From: Nesterenkonia salmonea
GTDB taxonomy: Bacteria > Actinomycetota > Actinomycetes > Actinomycetales > Micrococcaceae
Direction of reading: 5' to 3'
Assembly (NCBI RefSeq): GCF_005771525.1
Contig: NZ_VAVZ01000006.1
Location: forward strand, 1 to 55,982
DNA: 55,982 nt
The translations under genes and the position numbers were made by a program. Under the pieces are notes generated by a model, which did not search any database, was not told the DNA's origin, and worked only from the letters and a program-made list of their open reading frames with translations. Positions 1 to 7,186 of the stretch are shown in pieces. Positions within the stretch are counted from its first letter, which is position 1. Each line of letters opens with the position of its first letter.

Positions 1-337
1 CTGCCGGATTTTGCTCAGTGAACACTGCGCGTGAACAGTCAACGTCTTGGCAGCGCCACCGGCGCTTGCGCCAGATCAGCCGGGCTGGTGTCGCATAGAC
101 CGGAGCGTCAATCAGCTCGACCTCTCGCCGGCCAGCACTGACAGCGATGACCCCGCAATCGGGGCAACCGGTGAGGGTCTTTGCTGATTCCACCCACACG
201 ATCAGCGCCGCCTTCTTGGTTGGCCGGTCTACAGCGGTGACGTGGAGGCCCTCCAGATCAGCGAAGAGGTCGCAGTCATGGCAGTAGCTGATCTTGCCTG
301 TTGGGCAAGCAGAGACGGGGCGCGTATTCTCGAACAT
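1..337 (-). CDS. ISL3-family transposase, N-terminal part (runs off window start)
   Basis: Open reading frame on the minus strand that continues past the window edge, so only about 112 N-terminal residues are visible. They carry the zinc-binding head of ISL3 transposases: a CHDC pair near residues 19-22, a GCPDCG pair near residues 59-64, a basic stretch (RLIWRKRRWRC) and a DCSRAVFTE motif, the usual C..C/C..C arrangement before the DDE catalytic domain, which is not visible. The ATG is preceded by an AGAAGGA-type ribosome site about 11 bases upstream. The IS-end repeat lies about 125 bases upstream, as expected for this family. Whether the element is intact cannot be told from this window. 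Confidence 0.85.
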   Translation of the reverse strand, partial: MFENTRPVSACPTGKISYCHDCDLFADLEGLHVTAVDRPTKKAALIVWVESAKTLTGCPDCGVIAVSAGRREVELIDAPVYATPARLIWRKRRWRCQDVDCSRAVFTEQNPA

Positions 338-463
338 CGGGGTCGGGGTCCTTCTGACGACGTGTTGCTTGGTCGCTACACATCATCGAGGCCCCGGCCC
401 CTCTTTCATGCCCTACCCGAGAACCTCCGCGAGTCGCCACCCCCACCTGAAGTCCGAAGAGCC
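1..463 (-). mobile_element. Insertion sequence, ISL3 family, one end
   Basis: Read on the minus strand the element begins at 463 with GGCTCTTCGGACTTCA. GGCTCTTC is the characteristic terminal-repeat start of ISL3 elements, and the transposase reads inward from it. ISL3 elements usually duplicate 8 bp at insertion; the adjacent bases 464-471 (ACTAAAGG) would be one copy. The other end is outside the window, so neither the second repeat nor the duplication can be confirmed. Confidence 0.75.
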
Positions 464-794
464 ACTAAAGGGCCAGTGTGTATGTGAGCCACATCCATGG
501 AGGGAACGGCCAGTACCAATCCTGCCAGCCAATCCCAGACCAGTCATGTCTAGAGTCACAGCTAGCGGGCATTTCGCTCGCCCACGTGAGAGCCTGGAAC
601 GCCGTTGTGAAGTTTGCTTTCGGGGACTTATGGCGCAGAAGGTGTATTCTCGGACCTTGGGGATTTTTATCTAGCGCGTATTTGCCCCACTGCAACCACG
701 TAAGGACCGTTAAATCTGCAGTTCCACGAGCTGGCATTTAGACTTTTGGAGAGTCAGTGCCTAAAGCTTGCATGCTATGAGGGGGATACGATAG
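464..794. other. Non-coding spacer between IS end and ATP-grasp gene
   Basis: About 330 bases without a convincing gene. Short frames here lack recognisable motifs and good ribosome sites. The only clear signal is the ribosome-binding site GAGGGGG just before the ATG at 795. The spacer presumably holds the promoter of the 795 gene, but no good -35/-10 pair stands out. Confidence 0.5.
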
Positions 795-2579
795 ATGGTG
801 TGTGAAGGCAAAGATGAGGCATCTACCATCTCGCCGGCACGTGGTTTGGGTGCCCAGCTGATAGCCCGTGAAGCACAAAAAGCAGCTGGAGCAGAGATTT
901 CCTGGGTAAATTATCGCGTTGCAGTGGCTGAGACATCCGATCGGATGATCTTGATTGATGGCACCACGGTTAATGAATCTATTATGGCTGCGAGAATAGC
1001 CGATAACAAGGTTCTTACAAAGTCTTTTCTTACGCAAGCAGGAGTGTCAACTCCCCAAGGCACGGTTGTTGGATCAGAAGAGCAGGCAATTGCTTTCGCA
1101 CAGAAATTAGAAGGACCTGTTGTAGTGAAGCCCGCAAAGGGATCAATGGGGAAGGGCGTGAGCGTCAATGTATTCAGTGCGCGCGAGGTTAGAGAAGCAT
1201 ATAGGCTTGCGGCCAGTATCAACCCCGTGGTTTTGGTAGAGCAGTTTATTGATATCGACTTTGAAGCTCGATGCATTGCTACCTCTCAAGAATTTGTCTC
1301 ATCGTACAAACGCGTCTTGCCAAGCGTCGTCGGTAATGGTGAGGCATCTATACGTGAACTCATTCTGGAGGCTAATCTTCTGAAAGAAGAGAGTCCATTG
1401 CTGAGAAATCACCCTATTCCGGTCGACGCGACGCTTCTGTCGACTCTTGACGCTCAGGGTTGGCGGATAGATGACGTTCTGGAATCAGGAAAGAGACTCG
1501 TGGTACGGAACGTAGGCGGGTTAAGCAGTGGTGGAGAGCCCCACGAAATTACAAGTGAATTTAGTGATGAACTTAGGCAGATGGCTGTTCGATCTATTCG
1601 ATCAATACCAGGACTTCATTGGGGTGGAATAGACCTAGCGGTAGAACGCCATACAGGTAGAGCGTACGTTATCGAAGTAAACGTTAATGCCGGATTTGCG
1701 GGTTCAATGTTTCCCGTTTCTGGTGACCCGGTTAACGTGGCGGCTATTGCCTGGCGGGAGCGGTTCAAAAGAAGTCATCCGCTCCCTCCCGCTGAAGGTC
1801 GGTTTCCCGAGAGGCATACGGAGCCGAGTACTATGGACACGCTCTACCCACACCTGTGGACTAAATCGCAGGTGGTTCGGTTGTCGGGTCTACTCTGGAA
1901 CAGTCTCGAAGGCTCCGGCCTTTTCCAGGCGCGCCGTCTTGCCTCGCTGGTTCAATTGAAGGGCCACGATGGGCGTGAACGTTGGTTCAGCTCAGACTTG
2001 CGTGGCGAAAACGATTCTCTGTCAGCGTATCGCCTGTCACGAAGGCATGCGTCCATTCGGAAGATCCTCCGTGAACGGGGAGTCCGACAGGTCCGCGCTG
2101 CCGTGGTGTCGAGCGCAGATCAAGTTGCTCGATTTTCCCCTCGGCATCGTGGCCTGTTCGCCGCCACTCCAGTCAACAGTCCTTGGCTGGGAGCCGATTG
2201 TCACATCGGTCATCGTGCATGCATCGAAAAGCTCATGACGGGTTCCAGTCGATGGGTTATTCAACCATATTGGGATGGTGTGCGTCTGCGCGCTTATGCC
2301 TCGAAGGATCGAGTTTTCGCCCTCACATCCTCGAGTGGAGGATCGCGCTTTACGCAGGAGATGCTTATAGGCGCGTCGAAAGCGGCAATCAGCGTGATGC
2401 GCGCGGTTCCTGATCTGCGGTGGGCTGCCGTGGATCTATACGTTCCGGGTGCAACCCCTACGGATGGAGAATCTCGAGAACCCGTTTTCGAGGGAATCCA
2501 GGTGGACCCCAAGCTAGCGTCTGCTGAAAGACTACTTGCCGGATCATTTTCTGTCATGGCTGATTGGGTGGTGCGCTAG
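795..2579 (+). CDS. ATP-grasp ligase, cyanophycin synthetase/GshAB-like, with degenerate second half
   Basis: 594-residue protein. Residues 10-90 form a pre-ATP-grasp region. Residues 90-310 are an ATP-grasp fold: VVKPAKGSMGKG (about 110-121) is the glycine-rich ATP loop, EQFIDIDFEARC (149-160) the hinge acid region, GNGEASIREL (180-189) resembles cyanophycin synthetases, and IEVNVNAG (293-300) supplies the Mg-binding Glu/Asn. Residues 410-594 look like a second, decayed ATP-grasp copy (QPYWDGVRLRAY, AAVDLYV, EGIQVDPKLASAERLL) without a glycine loop or a usable E-x-N. Family members join a carboxylate to an amine through an acyl-phosphate; the substrate here is unknown. The start has a GAGGGGG ribosome site. 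The first half is AT-richer (about 47% G+C in one 60-base line) than the second (about 63%), suggesting transfer or fusion. Convergent with another ATP-grasp gene. Confidence 0.8.
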   Translation: MVCEGKDEASTISPARGLGAQLIAREAQKAAGAEISWVNYRVAVAETSDRMILIDGTTVNESIMAARIADNKVLTKSFLTQAGVSTPQGTVVGSEEQAIAFAQKLEGPVVVKPAKGSMGKGVSVNVFSAREVREAYRLAASINPVVLVEQFIDIDFEARCIATSQEFVSSYKRVLPSVVGNGEASIRELILEANLLKEESPLLRNHPIPVDATLLSTLDAQGWRIDDVLESGKRLVVRNVGGLSSGGEPHEITSEFSDELRQMAVRSIRSIPGLHWGGIDLAVERHTGRAYVIEVNVNAGFAGSMFPVSGDPVNVAAIAWRERFKRSHPLPPAEGRFPERHTEPSTMDTLYPHLWTKSQVVRLSGLLWNSLEGSGLFQARRLASLVQLKGHDGRERWFSSDLRGENDSLSAYRLSRRHASIRKILRERGVRQVRAAVVSSADQVARFSPRHRGLFAATPVNSPWLGADCHIGHRACIEKLMTGSSRWVIQPYWDGVRLRAYASKDRVFALTSSSGGSRFTQEMLIGASKAAISVMRAVPDLRWAAVDLYVPGATPTDGESREPVFEGIQVDPKLASAERLLAGSFSVMADWVVR

Positions 2580-2631
2580 ATCATGTTGCGGAATTTGAAC
2601 GGTAGCTGGTGTTAATCGGGGGACTGTTTGC

Positions 2632-2663
2632 GCCTTCCCAGAAGGCTCGTTCTCGCGGAACGA
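2632..2663. terminator. Double hairpin between convergent ATP-grasp genes
   Basis: Two adjacent small inverted repeats: GCCTTC/GAAGGC (2632-2646, 3-base loop) and TCGTTC/GAACGA (2647-2663, 5-base loop), in the spacer between two convergent genes. There is no long T-run. A bidirectional transcription end is the simplest reading. Confidence 0.45.
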
Positions 2664-2678
2664 AATTCTACAGTTGAA

Positions 2679-4115
2679 CTAGGGAAGCAATGTCCCTGGT
2701 ACGCGGAAGCCTGCCGTGACAACCCCGCGCCATTCATCAACCGAGGAAGCAGGAATACCTATGATCTCTTCAGCGGCCTCTCTTAATGGCTGGAGAGACT
2801 CTCTATCCGGACCGGCGAGCATAAGTAAGAGACGTTTTCCCCTCCGTTCGAGGGAACCAGCGGCATTCAATTGGCGAGCCTCCTTTTGGAGTTCTTGCTT
2901 CTGCGACTCAGTTATCGGGAGGCAGCTTGCGCCTTCATCGAAAGTGTATTTGTAACGCGCGGGATAGTGGGACGGGGGCAGCGCTTTCAGAGTCACGCTC
3001 CCGGCAACGTTGGCGCGAAGTGCTGCGCGAAGTGGACGCACGTCAAAATTAAGAAGCTCGTCTCCTGGTTGCTCGCTCCGTGAAGACTCCGGAAAGAAAT
3101 AGTCAACCATGCCCTTGGGGACGTCTTGGCCGGTACCTTGGGTCGGGTACATGTTAACGGGTATGTGAGGACGAGAGTTCATCTCGATTACGGTGAATGT
3201 ATCCGGAGTGGCGGCTTCGCCAGTCTTGTAGAGAACATCCACGCCAGCCACCACAACGTTGGGTATGGCTGCAACAGCTCGAATCGCTGCATCCTTTATT
3301 GCTTCCGGTAGTGCTTCTGTCACGTCGATTACATCGCCACCCGCTGAGGCATTTGCAATTCTTCTCAGAAAAACAGTCTGTCCGTCAGTGGGAACACTTC
3401 CAAGCGTCATGTCATTTTTCTTAAGTTCCTGTCTGACCTCATAGTCTATTTTGATCAGACCCTTGGATAAAAAGGGATTCTGTTTTCGTGAATAATTTTT
3501 ATCTTCGATGAGCTCTTCGACGCTCTTGGTACCGTCGCCTTCGATGTTTGCTGGAACTCGCAGACAAGCGGCTACTACCTTGTCTCCTACCACCAAGATT
3601 CGATAATCATCACCAGAGTGATGCTTTTCTATCAGGACTTCTTCCGCACGAATCTCTTCAACTAGCTGATTCCATGAGGAAGACAGTTCTGCCCACGACG
3701 GTATGTTGCTAAAGACGCCCCGGCCCATTGTTCCGCCATTCGGCTTGATGACTAGAGGATAACCGATCTCTGCTGCTATCGATTCTAAGTCGTTAAGGCT
3801 CGTGGCAGCAGTGTCCAAGAGACGCCCTCGAGGAACAGGAACTTGCTCTTTCTCCATGAGCCGCTTCGTGTCCCATTTCTTGATGAGCTTTTGGTAATCG
3901 CTACGTTTGGTGATAGACGTGGGCCTGGAGTCGTTAAAAACGACCCTCCTTGTGCCGTCACTGATTCCGAATATCCGTAGGTCTGCATCGTAGAAAGTGA
4001 CTTGCAAACCTCTGCGCCATGCCTCTAAGGCAAGGCAGTAGCTGGAGAGTTTCCCGCCTCCGTAGGTCCGCCGGACGACATCGGGGGAAAAGTGCTGTGG
4101 CCATGCTGCTGACAT
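2679..4115 (-). CDS. ATP-grasp ligase, cyanophycin synthetase-like, with extra C-terminal domain
   Basis: 478 residues from the ATG at 4115, chosen because GGAAAGGA lies 6 bases upstream; the frame is open 50 codons further but those starts lack ribosome sites. Residues 1-95 are a pre-ATP-grasp region. The ATP-grasp domain has LVIKPNGGTMGRG (121-133) as ATP loop, EKHHSGDDYRILVVG (163-177), VFLRRIANASAGG (248-260) as in cyanophycin synthetase, and VIEMNSRPH (309-317) with the Mg-binding Glu and Asn. Residues 370-478 are an added domain I do not recognise. All key residues are present, so the enzyme looks active, unlike the second half of its neighbour. Substrate unknown; an amide or peptide bond-forming role is inferred from the family. 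Local G+C falls to about 43-53% in sampled lines. Shares its upstream region with a divergent MFS exporter. Confidence 0.8.
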   Translation of the reverse strand: MSAAWPQHFSPDVVRRTYGGGKLSSYCLALEAWRRGLQVTFYDADLRIFGISDGTRRVVFNDSRPTSITKRSDYQKLIKKWDTKRLMEKEQVPVPRGRLLDTAATSLNDLESIAAEIGYPLVIKPNGGTMGRGVFSNIPSWAELSSSWNQLVEEIRAEEVLIEKHHSGDDYRILVVGDKVVAACLRVPANIEGDGTKSVEELIEDKNYSRKQNPFLSKGLIKIDYEVRQELKKNDMTLGSVPTDGQTVFLRRIANASAGGDVIDVTEALPEAIKDAAIRAVAAIPNVVVAGVDVLYKTGEAATPDTFTVIEMNSRPHIPVNMYPTQGTGQDVPKGMVDYFFPESSRSEQPGDELLNFDVRPLRAALRANVAGSVTLKALPPSHYPARYKYTFDEGASCLPITESQKQELQKEARQLNAAGSLERRGKRLLLMLAGPDRESLQPLREAAEEIIGIPASSVDEWRGVVTAGFRVPGTLLP

Positions 4116-4344
4116 AAGTCGTCCTTTCCGAGTCTTGGTTGAGCCTACTAGCCACTTGTCGGAGCGTCCAAGGGCAACCCGTATTTTCTGCGGCATCGCG
4201 GATACCGAAAGGTGATTTGGAGTGCAGCGCTTGGAGTTCTTGCCACTAATCACTGGTCTCGGCACAGGTGGAGAGTGTTATCGCGAATCAGCAGCGTAGA
4301 TGCGTCGGGAAGACGAATGTCGTGAATGCTGTTGAGGGTTCTAC

Positions 4345-5565
4345 GTGAGCACTAACGCCGAGCAGGTTTCCCGCCCCCGTATACCGCCAGAGTTGAAAGT
4401 GATGATCGCGTCGGCGTTCGTTATCGCCATAGGTTTCGGGATCGTCGCTCCGATCCTGCCGCAGTACGCATCCGATTTCGGAGTCTCTGCCTTCGCAGTG
4501 TCGGCTGTCGTTTCAGCCTTTGGGCTTTTCCGGCTGCTCTTCGCTCCCGCTTCAGGGAAGTTGACCCAGCGTCTAGGGGAGACTCCTGTTTACGTCATTG
4601 GCCTTCTGATCGTCGCTGCCTCCATGATTGCGACGGCTTATGCGCCGACCTTCGAACTGCTGCTCATTTTCCGGGCACTTGGGGGCATAGGGTCAACATT
4701 CTTCACCGTATCCGCCATGACATTTTTGGCTCGGAAATCACCCCCAGAAATTCGAGGAAGAGTCGCCGGTGCCTACGCGTCAGCATTCCTGATCGGCAAC
4801 GTTGCGGGGCCCATTCTCGGTTCCGGTCTCCTCGTCTTCGGGCAGAGGGTCCCATTCCTGGTCTATGGAGGGGCCCTGATCCTCGCTGCGGCCCTGGTTT
4901 ACTTCATGCTTCGCAAGTCCAGACTCGAGGACCGGAAAAACAAGGAGACCCGCCAGAACGCCAGTCTCGTTGAAGCCTGGCAGAGTCGGAGCTACCGGGC
5001 TGCGCTGACCTCTGGATTTGTCAACGGCTGGGCAACCTTTGGAGTGCGCAACTCGATCGTGCCGCTCTTCGCCGCCTCAGCATTCGTCGGCGGTGGTTGG
5101 ATCATCGACTCCAGTCAGCTTGCGGGTTTCGCGCTGGCCACATTCGCGGTAGGAAACGTGGCCATAGTCTTCACATTGGCAAAACGCTCTGACCAGTGGG
5201 GCCGTCGTCCGCCCATCATGATTGGGCTGGTCATTGCCGCAATCGCCACCGGGCTGTTGGGATTCGCCCCGGACCCCTGGATCCTGTTGCTCCTGAGTCT
5301 GATTGCCGGGGCTGGAACTGGACTGATTGTTCCTGCGCAACAAGCGGCGGTGGCCGACATTGTCGGGGAAGGACGGAACGGCGGCCCTGTGGTGTCCACT
5401 TTCCAGATGACACAGGATCTCGGTGGAATTCTCGGACCGCTCCTGGCCGGGTTCCTGGTCGATCAGTTGAGCTACGCATGGGCGTTCGGCATCACCGGCA
5501 TCGTGATGCTTTTTGGTGCCGCAGCCTGGGCGGCAGCACCAGAAACTCTTCCGGACAAGCCCTAG
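4345..5565 (+). CDS. MFS transporter, drug-efflux type
   Basis: 406-residue integral membrane protein with about 12 hydrophobic segments. GKLTQRLGETPVY (about residues 72-84) between segments 2 and 3 is major facilitator motif A, and a second-half copy (KRSDQWGRRPP) lies after segment 8. Family members are proton-driven efflux pumps of the TetA/Bmr type; the substrate is not readable. GTG start with GAGGG upstream. Divergent from the second ATP-grasp gene with about 230 bases between them, so it could export a product of that locus (compare the amino acid ligase BacD and MFS exporter BacE of bacilysin synthesis), but its G+C looks like the core chromosome, and a simple resident drug pump is equally possible. 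Confidence 0.85.
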   Translation: MSTNAEQVSRPRIPPELKVMIASAFVIAIGFGIVAPILPQYASDFGVSAFAVSAVVSAFGLFRLLFAPASGKLTQRLGETPVYVIGLLIVAASMIATAYAPTFELLLIFRALGGIGSTFFTVSAMTFLARKSPPEIRGRVAGAYASAFLIGNVAGPILGSGLLVFGQRVPFLVYGGALILAAALVYFMLRKSRLEDRKNKETRQNASLVEAWQSRSYRAALTSGFVNGWATFGVRNSIVPLFAASAFVGGGWIIDSSQLAGFALATFAVGNVAIVFTLAKRSDQWGRRPPIMIGLVIAAIATGLLGFAPDPWILLLLSLIAGAGTGLIVPAQQAAVADIVGEGRNGGPVVSTFQMTQDLGGILGPLLAGFLVDQLSYAWAFGITGIVMLFGAAAWAAAPETLPDKP

Positions 5566-5638
5566 GGGCCCATGTCCGAAAGGTGTGAGTCCGATCCAGC
5601 TGTGCTGAGCCCCGGCGGCCGAGAGCACACTGGGTAAC

Positions 5639-5680
5639 GTGAGAAGTCCCGAACCCATCAGGGGGTTCGGGACTTCTCAC
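5639..5680. terminator. Strong bidirectional terminator between MFS and amt genes
   Basis: A perfect 18-bp inverted repeat, GTGAGAAGTCCCGAACCC and its complement, around the 6-base loop ATCAGG. It sits between two convergent genes. There is no long T-run, common for actinobacterial terminators. Confidence 0.85.
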
Positions 5681-5739
5681 TCGTTGGCACACCACCTACA
5701 GGTGATACGCGAACTCAGTGTTACTGGATGTTCGACACC

Positions 5740-6975
5740 TTATGCGCGAGTGTCCACTGGGACCGTGGCGTAGGCCTCAGTCTGGTGAGCTGCGGAGTCA
5801 ATGCCAGTCTCTTCGATGCTGTCATCGACACGGAATCCAATGGTCTTATGGATCGCCATACCGATGATGTACGTGGCGCCGAAGGCGAAGACCAGGGTCA
5901 CGACAACTGCCACGACCTGGGCGATCAGAAGGTCGAAACCTCCGCCGATCAGCAGGCCGGTGCGGCCCTCACCGTAAATGTCTTCGTATCCGAAGAGGCC
6001 AATGGCGATGGTGCCCCAGAGGCCAGCGACGAAGTGCAGACCCACAACATCCAGGGTGTCGTCATACTTGCCATACTTGAAGTCCACGGCGAAGCAGCAG
6101 ATAACACCAGAGATGGCGCCCAGGATGATAGCGCCCACTGGCGGTACATGTGCCACAGCGGGTGTGATGGCCACAAGACCAGCGACGATACCGGAAGCCG
6201 CACCCACAGGAGTGGGCTTCTTGCCACGTGCCCACTCAGTCAGCAACCAAGCAGTCAGAGCGGCGGCGGGAGCCAGCATCGTGTTCAGCCAGTTCAGAGA
6301 GATCTCATCTGTGCTGCCGGCTTCACCAAGGTTGAATCCGAACCAACCGAACCAGAGGATCGAGGCGCCCAGCAGGACGAATGGCACGTTGTGAGGTTTT
6401 GTGGGAGCGAAGTTGCTACGTGGGCCGATCACCAGCACCAAAGCCAGAGCCGCTAGACCGGCGCACATGTGGACAACCAGGCCGCCAGCAAAGTCCACAG
6501 CTTCACCTACGGCATCACCGATCAGGCCACCTTCCACGAGAAGGCCTCCGTCGCCCCACACCCAGTGTGCAAGCGGCGCGTAGACGAGGGTGAGCCAGAT
6601 CGGCACAAAAATCATCCATGCGGAGAATTTAGCGCGGTCGGCGATAGCACCGGAGATCAGTGCCGTGGTGATGATGGCGAACGTACCGCCGAAGCCAACC
6701 AAGACAAGTTCATCGCCTGCCGCTTCGAAGGATGCGAAGGCCGCGAAGTTGTCTGCCGGGTTGCCGAACAGGCCACCAACTGAGCTACCGAAGGAAATCG
6801 CATCACCCCACAGTGTCCAGGTGATAGCCACGAGACCCATGGCCGCGAAGCTCATCATCATCATGTTGACGGCGGACTTGGTCTGTGTGAGACCGCCATA
6901 GAAAAGTGCAAGACCAGGGGTCATGAACAGGACCAAAGCACCTGCTACGACTACCCAAATAACATCTGCTTCCAT
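5740..6975 (-). CDS. amt: Ammonium transporter
   Basis: 411-residue Amt/MEP/Rh family channel that brings ammonium across the membrane. About 11 hydrophobic segments; family marks include FYGGLTQTKSAVNMMMMSF (first helices), the conserved tryptophans/histidines of the pore and DDTLDVVGLHFVAGLWG (about residue 305) with the pore His. The start at 6975 is preferred because GGAGGG lies 6 bases upstream; an in-frame codon at 7002 lacks a ribosome site. The usual companions glnK and glnD do not adjoin; ftsY lies upstream. A GlnR-like box about 75-112 bases upstream suggests nitrogen-limitation control. Confidence 0.93.
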   Translation of the reverse strand: MEADVIWVVVAGALVLFMTPGLALFYGGLTQTKSAVNMMMMSFAAMGLVAITWTLWGDAISFGSSVGGLFGNPADNFAAFASFEAAGDELVLVGFGGTFAIITTALISGAIADRAKFSAWMIFVPIWLTLVYAPLAHWVWGDGGLLVEGGLIGDAVGEAVDFAGGLVVHMCAGLAALALVLVIGPRSNFAPTKPHNVPFVLLGASILWFGWFGFNLGEAGSTDEISLNWLNTMLAPAAALTAWLLTEWARGKKPTPVGAASGIVAGLVAITPAVAHVPPVGAIILGAISGVICCFAVDFKYGKYDDTLDVVGLHFVAGLWGTIAIGLFGYEDIYGEGRTGLLIGGGFDLLIAQVVAVVVTLVFAFGATYIIGMAIHKTIGFRVDDSIEETGIDSAAHQTEAYATVPVDTRA

Positions 6976-7049
6976 CAGGTTCCCTCCAGGAACGTTACTC
7001 ACCGATGACCCTCATCGGCGCGAGCTGTGTTCCATGCTGTCCTCTATGT

Positions 7050-7087
7050 GTTTCACCTCGAGTGCCCTCATGTTTCAGCAACGTTAA
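7050..7087 (-). promoter_or_regulatory. Candidate GlnR box upstream of amt
   Basis: Read on the minus strand: TTAAC, 6 bases, GAAAC, 6 bases, GCACT, 6 bases, GAAAC. This matches the tandem a-n6-b layout of GlnR sites (gTnAC-n6-GaAAC repeated at 11-bp steps) known from Streptomyces amtB and glnA promoters; both b half-sites are exact, the a half-sites are degenerate. It lies upstream of an ammonium transporter, the expected target. The GlnR gene is not in this window. Confidence 0.6.
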
Positions 7088-7120
7088 ATCTCTCCGGCGA
7101 AAAGGGAATAACACGACGAC

Positions 7121-7162
7121 GGCGCCCCGCTCAGGCCCCGGAATCCAGGGGAGTGGGGCGCC
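7121..7162 (-). terminator. Terminator downstream of ftsY
   Basis: A 12-bp inverted repeat (GGCGCCCCGCTC paired with GAGTGGGGCGCC, one G-T pair) around a 18-base loop, 25 bases past the ftsY stop. Separates ftsY from the amt promoter region. Confidence 0.6.
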
Positions 7163-7186
7163 GCAACGCTCTTGGAAAGAGTCAGA

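Noticed and set aside
465-741. Small frames in the spacer after the IS end, either strand
   Set aside because: Poor ribosome sites, no homology recognised, overlapping one another; more likely non-coding.
6401-6901. Plus-strand frames over amt
   Set aside because: Antisense to clear membrane helices of Amt.
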